Part shown: positions 41,622-52,113 of the stretch, piece after piece | Numbering within the stretch: the first letter of the stretch is position 1 | Layout: each line of letters starts with the position of its first letter | Source: an uncultured Lachnospiraceae bacterium | GTDB lineage: Bacteria; Bacillota; Clostridia; Lachnospirales; Lachnospiraceae | Reading direction: 5' to 3' | Assembly (NCBI GenBank): GCA_947630805.1 | Contig: CANRIV010000010.1 | Location: 17,703-81,702 of the forward strand | Length of the DNA: 64,000 bases | Made by a program: the position numbers and the translations under genes | The notes under the pieces: model-generated | Databases searched by the model: none | Told to the model about the DNA's origin: nothing | The model's input: the letters and a program-made list of their open reading frames with translations, nothing else

Positions 41622-42656
41622 ATGATTCAAAAAAAGTTTTTACGGAACACTATCGTATTTGTACTGATGATTGCTCTTTCTGTCAGCGCATTGACAGGAT
41701 GTGGAAAAAAACAAAAAAACAGTGATGGAAAAATTACTCTGACTAATGTTTCATATGACCCGACCCGTGAACTTTATGCAGAATATAATAAAGTTTTTAC
41801 AGAATACTATAAAGAGAAAACCGGAAAAGAAGTTGAAATCGTACAATCACACGGAGGCTCAGGCTCACAGGCGCGTTCTGTTATCGAAGGAAATGATGCA
41901 GATGTAGTAACTCTGGCGTTGGCACATGATATTACTTCTATTGAAGAAGCCGGGCTGATTAACAAGGGCTGGATAAAAGAATTTGAAGGAAACAGTTCAC
42001 CATACACGTCAACGATTGTTTTCCTTGTAAGAAAAGGCAACAGCAAAGGAATTCATGACTGGGATGATTTGGTCAAAGATGGCGTGGATGTCATCACTCC
42101 GGATCCAAAATCTTCCGGAGCAGCAGACTGGGCAGTTCTTGCCATTTGGAATTATGCAAAAGTTACGTTTCATAATGATGAAGCTAAGATGAAAGAATTT
42201 CTTGGCAAAATTTATTCTAATGTATTAGTTATGGATTCCGGTGCAAGAGGCGCAACGACTACGTTTGTTGAAAACGGACAGGGAGATGTCTTAATCGACT
42301 GGGAAAATGAAGCGTTGGCCACCCTTAAAGAATATCCTGACGAATATGAAATGATAACGCCAAGTATCAGCATTTTAGCAGAGCCTTCTGTCGCTATTGT
42401 TGATGAAAATACAGAGAAAAACAACACACAGGAAGTAGCAAAAGAATATCTGAATTATTTATATACAGAGGAAGCACAGAGAATTATTGGCAAAAACTTT
42501 TATCGTCCATCCAACGAAAAAATCTTAAAAGAATTTTCAGACACTTTTGATTTATCCGTTGATTTATGCTCCATTGATGATTTTGGAGGCTGGGATAAAG
42601 CATATGAAGATTTCTTCGCAGACGGTGCGATATTTGACCAAGTATATCAGAAATAG
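41622..42656 (+). CDS. sbp: Sulfate ABC transporter substrate-binding lipoprotein
   Basis: Lipobox LTGCGK; NVSYDPTRELY, QSHGGSGSQARSVIEG, ITPDPKSSGAADWA. Confidence 0.93.
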   Translation: MIQKKFLRNTIVFVLMIALSVSALTGCGKKQKNSDGKITLTNVSYDPTRELYAEYNKVFTEYYKEKTGKEVEIVQSHGGSGSQARSVIEGNDADVVTLALAHDITSIEEAGLINKGWIKEFEGNSSPYTSTIVFLVRKGNSKGIHDWDDLVKDGVDVITPDPKSSGAADWAVLAIWNYAKVTFHNDEAKMKEFLGKIYSNVLVMDSGARGATTTFVENGQGDVLIDWENEALATLKEYPDEYEMITPSISILAEPSVAIVDENTEKNNTQEVAKEYLNYLYTEEAQRIIGKNFYRPSNEKILKEFSDTFDLSVDLCSIDDFGGWDKAYEDFFADGAIFDQVYQK

Positions 42657-42668
42657 GAGGAAGCTCCA

Positions 42669-43517
42669 TTGAAAAAGGCAGCTTTAAAAAGAAAAAAATC
42701 TATTATTCCCGGTTTTGGATTGACAATGGGGATTACCGTAGCGATGCTATCGCTGATTATATTAATTCCGCTGGCGTCCATATTAGCATATTCTTTCAGG
42801 CTTTCACCGACAGAATTTGTGGAATTGCTGACGAGACCCAATGTATTGCAGGCATTTCGCACCAGTATTTTCTGCGCTCTGATTGCCGCTTTCGTAAACT
42901 GTATTTTCGGAGTAATTCTCGCATGGATACTAGTACGGTATGATTTTCCGGGGAAAAGACTGATGGATGGGATGATAGAGCTTCCATTTGCCCTGCCCAC
43001 CGCCGTAGCCGGAATTACCCTTACTAAAATGTATTCCAACAGTGGATTTCTGGGACGGACTTTGGAAAACATGGGAATTAAAGTTGCTTATTCTAAAACA
43101 GGTATTATTATTGCAATGGTATTTATTGGTATTCCATTTGTTGTCCGGGCAATACAGCCTGTTTTAGAAAAGCTGCCACCATCTTGTGAAGAGGCATCAC
43201 TCATGTTGGGAGCTTCTCATTTTACCACATTTCGCAAAGTTATTTTTCCTGAAATCAGACCGGCTCTGCTGACAGGATTTGGTTTAGCTCTGGCAAGAGG
43301 CATCGGGGAATACGGAAGTGTTATCTACATTTCCGGAAACAGCGCTAAAAACGGAACGCAGGTCGTATCCTACATTATTATGCAGAAATTAAATTCCGGT
43401 AATGTAGACTATGAAGGGGCCGCCGCTATTGCCCTGGTACTTTTAATTATTTCTTTTGTCATGTTGTTTATCATTAATATCATGCAGCACATTGCCAGCA
43501 GACGTACAAATATATAA
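42669..43517 (+). CDS. cysT: Sulfate ABC transporter permease CysT/CysU
   Basis: PFALPTAVAGITLTKMYSNSGFLG, EASLMLGASHFTTFRKVIFPEIRPALLTGFGLALARGIGEYGSVIYISGN. Confidence 0.93.
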   Translation: MKKAALKRKKSIIPGFGLTMGITVAMLSLIILIPLASILAYSFRLSPTEFVELLTRPNVLQAFRTSIFCALIAAFVNCIFGVILAWILVRYDFPGKRLMDGMIELPFALPTAVAGITLTKMYSNSGFLGRTLENMGIKVAYSKTGIIIAMVFIGIPFVVRAIQPVLEKLPPSCEEASLMLGASHFTTFRKVIFPEIRPALLTGFGLALARGIGEYGSVIYISGNSAKNGTQVVSYIIMQKLNSGNVDYEGAAAIALVLLIISFVMLFIINIMQHIASRRTNI

Positions 43518-43529
43518 GGAGGTAGCCAA

Positions 43530-44372
43530 ATGAAACAGCAAAACAGCAAAATCGTAAAATGGATTTTAATAGGTATCAGTGTTTTGTTTTTTATACTGAT
43601 GTTGGTTTTACCTCTCATTGAAGTTATATATCGTTCCTTAAAAGACGGATGGGAAATTTATCAATCAGCAATTACAGCCGAAAATACATTGTCAGCACTG
43701 AAAGTTACACTGATTGCCACGATTATCGCTCTGCTTGTCAACACTTTCTTCGGAATTGTCGCTTCCTGGCTTGTCACTAAATTTGATTTTCGCGGAAAAA
43801 ATGTGTTATCCACCCTGATTGATATTCCTTTTTCCATTTCGCCTGTGATTGCCGGTCTGGCATATATCATGACTTTCGGGCGGAATGGCTGGGCAACACC
43901 TTTTATCAACTGGATTAATGAACTTTTGGGGACGGATATTTCATTGGTTTTTTCTATCCCCGGAGTTGTCATTGCAACCATTTTTGTGACTTTCCCTTTT
44001 ATCTCGCGGGAAGTAATTCCTGTGCTAAATACAGAAGGGCGTGACGAAGAGGTGGCGGCATCCCTGATGGGCGCATCCGGCTTTACAATTTTTAGAAAAA
44101 TAACACTTCCCCACATGAAATGGGGACTGCTTTACGGTATCATCTTATGTGCCGCACGTTCCTTTGGAGAGTTTGGCGCTGTATATGCAGTATCAAAAAC
44201 AAGAGGAGAGACCTTTACCCTGCCTTTGGAAATTGACGCTCTCTATATGGCCGGCAGCGCCGATTCCATCACACAATCATTTGCAGTATCTTCTTTACTG
44301 GTAGTAATGGCAGTTATTATACTGATTTTAAAAAATATTGTGGAATATCGCGGCAGACAGAATGACATTTAA
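43530..44372 (+). CDS. cysW: Sulfate ABC transporter permease CysW
   Basis: EEVAASLMGASGFTIFRKITLPHMKWGLLYGIILCAARSFGEFGAVYAVSKTRGETFTLPL. Confidence 0.93.
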   Translation: MKQQNSKIVKWILIGISVLFFILMLVLPLIEVIYRSLKDGWEIYQSAITAENTLSALKVTLIATIIALLVNTFFGIVASWLVTKFDFRGKNVLSTLIDIPFSISPVIAGLAYIMTFGRNGWATPFINWINELLGTDISLVFSIPGVVIATIFVTFPFISREVIPVLNTEGRDEEVAASLMGASGFTIFRKITLPHMKWGLLYGIILCAARSFGEFGAVYAVSKTRGETFTLPLEIDALYMAGSADSITQSFAVSSLLVVMAVIILILKNIVEYRGRQNDI

Positions 44373-44435
44373 ATATTTCAACGGAAACAATCAATGAATT
44401 TTTATTTTTAAAATATGATAATCCCGGAGGACAAC

Positions 44436-45503
44436 ATGTACGTAGAATTAAAAAATATATGCAAAAAATTTGGAGATTACGAAGCTGCAAAAAATATTAA
44501 CTTTGGTATCGAACAGGGAAAACTGGTGGCTCTTTTAGGTCCCAGCGGAAGCGGTAAAACTACGATTTTACGAATGCTTGCCGGTCTCGAGCAACAGGAT
44601 AGCGGCGATGTTATTATCGGGGGAAATGTGGTAAATAACATTCCCGCAAGTCAGAGAGGTATCGGATTTGTTTTTCAAAATTACGCTTTATTCCGCTATA
44701 TGACGGTTTATGACAATATTGCATTCGGTCTGAAAGTGCAAAAAACAGATAAGAAAAAAATCCATGACAGAGTCATGGAACTGATTTCATTAATTGGATT
44801 AGAAGGATTAGAGAAAAGATATCCAAATCAGTTATCCGGTGGTCAGCGTCAGAGAGTAGCTTTTGCACGGGCGATTGCCCCAAGACCTCATCTTTTACTG
44901 TTAGACGAGCCTTTTGCTGCGATTGATGCAAAAGTTCGGAAAGAATTGCGCAGCTGGCTGAAAGAAACAATTCAAAAAGTAGGAATTACCAGTATTTTTG
45001 TTACACATGACCAGGAAGAGGCGGTCGAGGTGGCCGATGACATCATTATCATCAATGAAGGAAAACTGGAACAAAAAGGCTCTCCTGCTGAAATTTACAA
45101 GCATCCGAAAACACCTTTTGTGGCACAGTTTACGGGCACTTCTATCGTGACAGATAATTTATCCGGCTTTAAAGGATTTGACGAAATCCCGCTTGGAAGT
45201 AACGTGATTATCCGCCCGGAATTTGTAGAAGCATTCAAGAGTGACAACCAGAAATTTAAAGAACTGATGAATTTTGCCGAGGAAGGAATTATTGAAAAAA
45301 TCGCTTTTCGCGGAAGTTATCTGGAACTCACTCTACGGGTAAACGATATTCTTCTGACAGCAAACCGCTCCTTAGAACGACGTAATGTATCTATCGGGGA
45401 AAAAATGTGTGTTTTGCTCTATCGTGTATACGTATTTGATGAGACTGGCGCTGAAATACACAAAAACAGTCTGCTGAGAGGAATTGATGTGGAAGCATTA
45501 TAA
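44436..45503 (+). CDS. cysA: Sulfate ABC transporter ATP-binding protein
   Basis: GPSGSGKTTILRMLAGLEQ, LSGGQRQRVAFARAIAPRPHLLLLDEPFAAID; start at internal ATG behind GGAGG RBS. Confidence 0.93.
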   Translation: MYVELKNICKKFGDYEAAKNINFGIEQGKLVALLGPSGSGKTTILRMLAGLEQQDSGDVIIGGNVVNNIPASQRGIGFVFQNYALFRYMTVYDNIAFGLKVQKTDKKKIHDRVMELISLIGLEGLEKRYPNQLSGGQRQRVAFARAIAPRPHLLLLDEPFAAIDAKVRKELRSWLKETIQKVGITSIFVTHDQEEAVEVADDIIIINEGKLEQKGSPAEIYKHPKTPFVAQFTGTSIVTDNLSGFKGFDEIPLGSNVIIRPEFVEAFKSDNQKFKELMNFAEEGIIEKIAFRGSYLELTLRVNDILLTANRSLERRNVSIGEKMCVLLYRVYVFDETGAEIHKNSLLRGIDVEAL

Positions 45504-45529
45504 TTCATTCTTTATAAAAAAGATTTCGC

Positions 45530-46315
45530 TTAAAAATTCTCTTTTGTTTTTGCCATATCTTTCGACTCAGATAAATCTTTAATAATCTCTCCACTAATAA
45601 TCAGGCCTGCAGCTGCCGGGACGAAAGCAGTGCTTCCCGGCGTCTGCCTTCTTGAATCATGGGATTCTTTTCTCCCGGAACATTGTTGATATTCTGTATC
45701 ACATCTGTTTTTATTTTCATCAATAGGCGTCAGAACTTTTTCCTTGGAATAAACCACCTTTAAGCGTTTTACTCCCCGCTTTTTCAATTCTCTTCTCATC
45801 ACTTTTGCTAGCGGGCATACGGAAGTCTGATAGATGTCTGCCACTTCCAACAGCGTCGGATTGATTTTGTTTCCCGTTCCCATGGAGCTGATAATGGGAG
45901 TCCCTGCTTTCTGAGCCTCCAATACCAGTTGAATTTTTCCCGTCACGGTATCAATCGCATCTACAATATAATCATATTGACTAAAATCAAACCGGGCTGC
46001 CGTTTCCGGAAGATAAAAGGTCTTATCAACATGAATCTTTACATCCGGGTTTATCTCCAGACACCTTTCTCTGGCAACATCTACTTTATATTGACCGATT
46101 GTTTTTCTTGTGGCAATAATCTGCCGATTGAGATTTGTCAGACAGACCTTATCATTATCAATCAAATCTAAAGCACCGATACCGCTGCGCACGAGAGCTT
46201 CCACCACATAACTGCCCACTCCTCCAATGCCAAAAACTGCTACTCTTGCATTAGAAAGCCGTTCCATATTTTCTTTTCCCAATAATAATTGTGTCCTTGC
46301 AAACTGTTCTAACAT
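45530..46315 (-). CDS. tcdA: tRNA threonylcarbamoyladenosine dehydratase (TcdA/YgdL-like)
   Basis: E1-like GIGGVGSYVVEALVRSGIGALDLIDNDKVCLTNLNRQI. Confidence 0.88.
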   Translation of the reverse strand: MLEQFARTQLLLGKENMERLSNARVAVFGIGGVGSYVVEALVRSGIGALDLIDNDKVCLTNLNRQIIATRKTIGQYKVDVARERCLEINPDVKIHVDKTFYLPETAARFDFSQYDYIVDAIDTVTGKIQLVLEAQKAGTPIISSMGTGNKINPTLLEVADIYQTSVCPLAKVMRRELKKRGVKRLKVVYSKEKVLTPIDENKNRCDTEYQQCSGRKESHDSRRQTPGSTAFVPAAAGLIISGEIIKDLSESKDMAKTKENF

Positions 46316-46377
46316 GAATTCCTATTGCTCCATATCATTATTTTTTATCTCACAGATTTATTTTCTCCTGAAATAAA

Positions 46378-46420
46378 TGTGCAGAATGAAATGATTGAAT
46401 TGAATCTTTCATTCTGCACA
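46378..46420 (-). terminator. Strong terminator-like hairpin
   Basis: Perfect 14-bp stem TGTGCAGAATGAAA/TTTCATTCTGCACA. Confidence 0.75.
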
Positions 46421-46443
46421 TAACATTTTACTGTATTAAATTA

Positions 46444-47124
46444 TTAATCATCAAACTCATACATAAATTTCTGATTCAGATAATCTTCTACACTTTCCAG
46501 GTAATTTTCTGCTGCATCAATTTTTCTTTCAATCGTTCGATAATTTTTATACGTTGTCTTTCCGAAATCGAATTTGCTTTCCCAAGTGTCGCCCAACCGA
46601 TCCAGTTTCCGGTCAATCGACTCGATTTTTCCTACAAACTGCATATATTGTGTTCTTCTTTCAGGCATTGTACCTGCAAGTTTGACTTTACTGATGTCTG
46701 CCCGAATTGCTTTGGCGCTGTTCTTATAAGATGTAATTTTTTTCTTTGCAGATGTCACACCTTTGTTGCTCTTTTTTGCTTTCTTTACTTTAATCTTATA
46801 TGTGTCTTTAATATTTGTCCCGCTGATTTGCACTGTAATTGTAACTGTGCCTTTCTTTTTTCCTCGAATAAGAGTATCTTCGTTTCTCTTTCTCAGGACC
46901 TTTGCAACTTTTGAATTGCTGCTTTTCCATACAATATTCCAATCGCTTACATCTACATAACCCGGATATATTTCACTGTCCAATTCTATTGTATCGCCAA
47001 CATAAACCGTTTTTGTTCCTCTTATCACAATGCTTCTGGCCCCGGTTGCCGCAAATACCGGTACGCACATGGAACACGTCAAAACAAGAGCTAAAAAAGT
47101 TGCCAATAATGTTCTTTTGTTCAT
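46444..47124 (-). CDS. Secreted Big2/Ig-like domain protein
   Basis: Signal peptide; WKSSNSKVAKVLRK...GKKKGTVTITVQ Big_2-like. Confidence 0.6.
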   Translation of the reverse strand: MNKRTLLATFLALVLTCSMCVPVFAATGARSIVIRGTKTVYVGDTIELDSEIYPGYVDVSDWNIVWKSSNSKVAKVLRKRNEDTLIRGKKKGTVTITVQISGTNIKDTYKIKVKKAKKSNKGVTSAKKKITSYKNSAKAIRADISKVKLAGTMPERRTQYMQFVGKIESIDRKLDRLGDTWESKFDFGKTTYKNYRTIERKIDAAENYLESVEDYLNQKFMYEFDD

Positions 47125-47226
47125 TAAAATACCTCCTATATGATAATTTTTTCTACATAAAGTTATTATACAGTATCAACATATAAAATGCAAATTCACA
47201 GTAATTTTATAGGAATATATTTTTTA

Positions 47227-47901
47227 TTAATCATATATGGATTCTACTTCCCATTCTAATATATTGCCTGTACTTGCATCAATCTCGAAATCGTACTCCT
47301 TTTCCTGAAAAACTACCGAGCCTTCATAAGTCTGTCTTCCATCGTCTGAATCCAAATGAATTCTCACATCAGATTCTGACGCTCCTTTTACCTGGTCAAG
47401 CACAATATTTATCGCTTTTTTTCTGCTGATTATGCTATTGCTGTTATTGTTTTTATTATTGCTGATATTAAAATCATTATCGATATCAGAATCTTTTTCT
47501 AAAATATCACCATTGTCTGCTGCGATTGTGTAATCATATTCCCGGTTTCCGACATAAAAATCTACTTCATATTCCTGTCTTCCATCATCCATCTCAAGTC
47601 TGACACGACTTCCTGTCACATCAGATTCCTTCACTCCGGCATCGTTGAATGCAATTTTCTTTGCCTGTTCTTCGGAAATAATACTCTGAGCAGACTGACC
47701 AGCTTTTGTAGTAGAGTCAACAGCACTCTCCTGCAATACTGTGGTTGTCTGTTCTGCGACACTTTCCTGAACTGTCGTGCTTTGTTCCGTTGATGTTGCC
47801 ATCGCACCTTCTTCTTCCGGTGCAGAACACCCGGCCAACATTCCTGCTGCCAACATAGTTGCTGCAAATAAAGAAATATACTTTTTCATTTTACATACCA
47901 C
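47227..47901 (-). CDS. PepSY-domain lipoprotein
   Basis: Lipobox MLAGCSA; two PepSY units (ISEEQAKKIAFNDAGV..., ISRKKAINIVLDQVKG...). Confidence 0.85.
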   Translation of the reverse strand: MVCKMKKYISLFAATMLAAGMLAGCSAPEEEGAMATSTEQSTTVQESVAEQTTTVLQESAVDSTTKAGQSAQSIISEEQAKKIAFNDAGVKESDVTGSRVRLEMDDGRQEYEVDFYVGNREYDYTIAADNGDILEKDSDIDNDFNISNNKNNNSNSIISRKKAINIVLDQVKGASESDVRIHLDSDDGRQTYEGSVVFQEKEYDFEIDASTGNILEWEVESIYD

Positions 47902-47975
47902 CTCCTGTTTTTATTGTATCACAATTTTGTGATATAAATACAATATGTAGTTTTAGTTTACCCAAAATTCTTACT

Positions 47976-50159
47976 CTATTTCCCATCACTTATATTTTCC
48001 TTCAGACATTTTTCAAGATTCGCACGAAATGAAATTTGTCTGTTTGTTTTTAAATCATCAAATTTTATCATGTAAGCAGCATTGTCCTCATCCACTTCCA
48101 TAATTGTTCCACATCCGAACACTTTATGTCTGACCCTTTGCCCTACACAAAACCTATTGCCTTCGGTCTCGTCTGACAATAAAAATCTTTTTCTCAAATT
48201 AATATAATCTCTGGCTTCTGCTATAAGACCCTCCTGTGGTTTTTCCGTATACGTAATAAGCTCCTGATTTATGTCCAAAATAAACCGGGATGGATATCTT
48301 GGCGTTCCATCAAAATTTCTTCCTTCAGCCTCTGATAAATATAATCCTTTTTCTGCTCTGGTAATAGCGACAAAAGCCAGTCTGCGCTCCTCTTCCATTC
48401 CTTCCAGTGTATTTGTTTTTCTGGACGGAAAAACGCCTTCGTTCATGCCACACAGAAAAACATACGGAAATTCCAGACCCTTTGCAGCGTGGACAGTCAT
48501 CATTCTGACCTTATCTCCATCCATAACTGTATCACTGTTGGAAAATAATGCAATATGATTCAAATAATGTTCTAATGTACTTTCCTCTCCGCATGTCGTC
48601 TCATATTCATAAACAGATTGCTTTAATTCCGCCAGATTATCCAACCGTTCCTGACTGCCCTCTGTTCGTAACATTTTCTCATATCCACTCTCATCTAAAA
48701 CAAGAGACAAAATCTCCGATATGGAATACTGTTCATAATCTGCATGATATTTTTCAATAAACTTTATAAATTTCTGTGCCTGAGTTCCCCGCCATATTTC
48801 ATCCTGTATATTGCAGATTAACGCATCATAAAGCGAGCAATGATTGCGCTGCGCATATTCCTGTAAAAAACCAATTCTCCGTTGTCCGATATTTCGTTTT
48901 GGCACATTTACAATGCGCAAAAAGGATAAATCATCTTTCAACACAATCATTCTTAAATAAGATATTGCATCTTTAATTTCCATTCTGCTAAAAAACTGTA
49001 CCCCGCTATAAATGTTATAAGGAATTTTCTCTTTTAAAAACGCCTCCTCCACCGTTCTGGTCACATAATGGGCCCTGTATAGTATCGTAATATCCCTGTA
49101 TGGAATACCTTTTTCGGAGAGCTGATGAATCTGTTCTGCAATCCATTCCGCCTCTTTTTTTGCGTTTTTTGCATGATGGCACCAAACCGGGATTCCCGGA
49201 CTTTGCGTGGGAATCAGTTCCTTGCTGATTCGATGAATATTTTTAGCAATCAGAGAATTTGCCACAGACAAAATCTGTGGTGTGGAGCGATAATTTTTCA
49301 TCATCATAATAGTCTTAACATGAGAAAAATTTTGCTCAAACTGTAACAGATATTTTACATTGGCGCCTCTCCATGTATAAATGGTCTGATCCGGATCTCC
49401 TACGATAAACAAATTTTCGTGATAGGCGCACAAAACACACATTAACTGATATTGCAGTCGGTCAATGTCCTGAAATTCATCAATCATTATGTATTCCAGC
49501 CGCTTCTGCCATTTTAATTTTATTTCTTCATTTTGTTCAAAAATATACAGAGAAAATTTAATCAGGTCATTGTAATCTAATCCGAAACATTTCTTCTGTT
49601 GATACAAATATCCGTAAAATATGATATCCTTTGCTCTCGTGGCATGCTCGTACTTTTCTTTTAATGTCTCAAGAGACATCGTAATAACATCAAGATAATA
49701 TTCCGGCTCCAAAAATAATTTCCTTATCTCAATCATATCTCTTGCCTTGCCAAACGTCATATCACGAAGTGTCAGTCCCCGCTCTTCATAAATAATTTTC
49801 AACATAGCATCAATATCTGAATTATCCAAAACCAAAAAATTTTTAGGATATTGCACGGCGTAACTGTCTTCCTGCAGAATAGATACACAGAAGCCATGAA
49901 ATGTATTAATATAACCTGTATCGTTGTCTCCTGTAAGATTATGAATCCGCTGACGCATTTCATTCGCTGATTTATTTGTAAACGTGACGCAGAGGATATT
50001 TCCGGGCATAATGCCTAATTCATTGACCAGATAAGCAAACCGATGGGAAAGAGCACGTGTCTTGCCTGAGCCCGCCCCCGCAATTACCCGGACAAATCCC
50101 TCTGTAGAAGTAACAGCCTCCCGCTGCTCTTCATTTAATCCTTCCAACAAATCTCTCAT
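47976..50159 (-). CDS. pcrA: UvrD/PcrA-type superfamily 1 helicase
   Basis: LNEEQREAVTSTEGFVRVIAGAGSGKTRAL, IMIDEFQDID, GDPDQTIYTWRGAN, MTVHAAKGLEFPYVFL. Confidence 0.93.
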   Translation of the reverse strand: MRDLLEGLNEEQREAVTSTEGFVRVIAGAGSGKTRALSHRFAYLVNELGIMPGNILCVTFTNKSANEMRQRIHNLTGDNDTGYINTFHGFCVSILQEDSYAVQYPKNFLVLDNSDIDAMLKIIYEERGLTLRDMTFGKARDMIEIRKLFLEPEYYLDVITMSLETLKEKYEHATRAKDIIFYGYLYQQKKCFGLDYNDLIKFSLYIFEQNEEIKLKWQKRLEYIMIDEFQDIDRLQYQLMCVLCAYHENLFIVGDPDQTIYTWRGANVKYLLQFEQNFSHVKTIMMMKNYRSTPQILSVANSLIAKNIHRISKELIPTQSPGIPVWCHHAKNAKKEAEWIAEQIHQLSEKGIPYRDITILYRAHYVTRTVEEAFLKEKIPYNIYSGVQFFSRMEIKDAISYLRMIVLKDDLSFLRIVNVPKRNIGQRRIGFLQEYAQRNHCSLYDALICNIQDEIWRGTQAQKFIKFIEKYHADYEQYSISEILSLVLDESGYEKMLRTEGSQERLDNLAELKQSVYEYETTCGEESTLEHYLNHIALFSNSDTVMDGDKVRMMTVHAAKGLEFPYVFLCGMNEGVFPSRKTNTLEGMEEERRLAFVAITRAEKGLYLSEAEGRNFDGTPRYPSRFILDINQELITYTEKPQEGLIAEARDYINLRKRFLLSDETEGNRFCVGQRVRHKVFGCGTIMEVDEDNAAYMIKFDDLKTNRQISFRANLEKCLKENISDGK

Positions 50160-50233
50160 TATTTCCCTCCGTTCTCGAACGTCTGTTCTTATATTTTACA
50201 TTGGGAAGCGCTTATCGTCAAGTAATCTACAAT

Positions 50234-50278
50234 AAAAATTAGCGGTTAGACCGAACTATTGTCTGACCGCTAATTTTT
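50234..50278 (-). terminator. Terminator-like hairpin
   Basis: AAAAATTAGCGGTtAGAC/GTCTGACCGCTAATTTTT. Confidence 0.85.
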
Positions 50279-50660
50279 ATATTTTATTGAAATTTCCCGT
50301 TTCTCTGTTGCGAGACTCATGCTTTTCATAATATCCAATCAATTTTCCTTTCTCCCGCAGAGCTACCATATAAACATCTTTGTTTTGTTTTTCATTATAA
50401 AAAGTATAAACAATATTATGCTCTACAGAGGCAGCAAACCAATCTAATATCTGTTTTATTTTCGCCTGTGAATCCACATTATGACAATGTAGCAGATTCT
50501 GTCCAATCAGCTTCTTTCCACCTCGTTTTTCATAATTTTTTATTGCTGCCGGATTCATATATATAATTTCATGCTCCAAATTACAGATAACTATAGGATT
50601 TTGATCCTGATCAATAATACTTTGAAAAAAAGACTGTTGCTCTATTTTATTCTTTAACAT
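50277..50660 (-). CDS. PAS-domain protein
   Basis: FQSIIDQDQNPIVICNLEHEIIYMNPAAIKNYEKRGGKKLIGQNLLHCHN. Confidence 0.8.
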   Translation of the reverse strand: MLKNKIEQQSFFQSIIDQDQNPIVICNLEHEIIYMNPAAIKNYEKRGGKKLIGQNLLHCHNVDSQAKIKQILDWFAASVEHNIVYTFYNEKQNKDVYMVALREKGKLIGYYEKHESRNRETGNFNKI

Positions 50661-50816
50661 TTTTATTGTCCCCTTGTGTCTTAATACTTATAATATAGCA
50701 ATAACTGTATTTTATTTATTATATAATCATTTCTGCAATTTTTCAAATTGGAAAATCCCTTGCTATATTGATATGTTGATATTTTCACTTGACATGGTAT
50801 AATTATATATTGTAAC

Positions 50817-50848
50817 TTTTGAAACGATACCGGATGACCGTTTCAAAA
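50817..50848. repeat. Inverted repeat upstream of glycosyltransferase
   Basis: TTTTGAAACG-12 nt-CGTTTCAAAA perfect 10-bp arms. Confidence 0.8.
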
Positions 50849-50872
50849 CTTTGCTTCGCAAAGCACGCTCCT
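50841..50872 (+). repeat. Dispersed repeat copy 1 containing CTTTGC-TTC-GCAAAG hairpin
   Basis: TTTCAAAACTTTGCTTCGCAAAGCACGCTCCT, 31/32 identical to 61112-61143. Confidence 0.85.
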
Positions 50873-50927
50873 CATGGGGCCGGTTAAATACAATTTCGAA
50901 ATCTTAGATAAAATAACAGGAGTGAAC

Positions 50928-51964
50928 ATGTTAAAAAAAGTTATTATTGATGATGTCTCACCAAAACTGCGTAAAAAAGAATTTAATGCAGGACCAAAGG
51001 CAAGAAAAGACATCAACACCATATTAGAAGATTATAAAAAAGCATATTTTATTGAAACAAAAAATTTATTGTTGCAGGTAATGCACGGAATTTGGTTAAG
51101 TATTAAATACAGAAATTATGATATCATTGTAATTCAATATCCTTATTATCTTATCAAGCAGATTTATCTTAAAATGATTCATCGTTTATTTAAAAATAAA
51201 CAGACCATTTTGCTCATTCATGATATAGATACTTTAAGATATGGGTTAAACAAAGAACGAATTCAGGAAGAAATTGATGTTATCAATCATTTTAAGATTG
51301 TCATATCACATAACGAAAAAATGAGTCAGTGGCTAAAAGACAATGGATGTCAGAGTCCAATTATCAATATGGAGCTTTTTGATTATTTATGTGAAGATAA
51401 CAGTTCTACCCCCCCTCACACGAAAAAAGTGTTTGCAAGGATGAAATTTCTTTTGCAGGAAATCTTTCAAGAGAAAAAAGTTTATTTCTTTATAACGATT
51501 TCTGGAACAAAAGCCATCTCCGTCTGAAACTGTTTGGTCAGGGTTTGGGGGACAGCGACGAAACTTTATGGGAATATATGGGCAGTTATCCTCCTGACAT
51601 ATTACCTCAATATCTTAATCAGGGATTTGGATTAATATGGGATGGCAACAGCACAGAAAGTTGTGCGGGCGTTATTGGAAATTATCTGAAATATAACAAT
51701 CCACATAAATGTTCTTTATATCTGGCATCAGGAATTCCGGTCATTGTTTGGAAAAAAGCCGCTTTAGCCGATTTCATAAACAAACATAATGCAGGGATTC
51801 TTGTGGAATCCCTGGAAGAAATACCGGAAAAAATCCAAAATCTATCAGAAAAAGAATATATTCAAATGAAAAATAATGCAGAAAAAATATCTTTGAAGTT
51901 GAAAGACGGATACTTTCTTAAAAAGGCTATCCGGACCGCAGAAAAACTTTTGCTAAACAATTAA
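50928..51964 (+). pseudogene. Galactofuranosyltransferase/GT-like glycosyltransferase split by a frameshift at a C7 tract (or phase-variable OFF allele)
   Basis: ORF 50928-51527 loses frame after ...EDNSSTPP; adding one C restores SHEKSVCKDEISFAGNLSREKSLFLYNDFWNKSHLRLKLFGQGLGDSDETLWEYMG... which joins the 51545-51964 ORF. Confidence 0.75.
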
Positions 51965-52040
51965 TCTGCTGCAGCCAGAACTATATCGTTTTTCTTGCAC
52001 GGCGGATTCATAATATCATGCAAAAAGTTCCAATTTATAA

Positions 52041-52099
52041 AAAAATGAGGCGCGCAGCTGTTTTCTAAATCTGTTACCTTTGCGTTGCCTCATTTTTTA
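52041..52099. terminator. Convergent-gene terminator-like hairpin
   Basis: AAAAATGAGGC ... GCCTCATTTTTT. Confidence 0.7.
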
Positions 52100-52113
52100 T
52101 TTCGTTTTATTTT

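Noticed and set aside
51409-51430. Programmed -1 ribosomal frameshift at CCCCCCC/AAAAAAG in the glycosyltransferase
   Set aside because: The A AAA AAG heptamer is not in the required zero-frame register (acg aaa aaa gtg); a homopolymer indel is the simpler explanation, though slippage on the C run is not excluded
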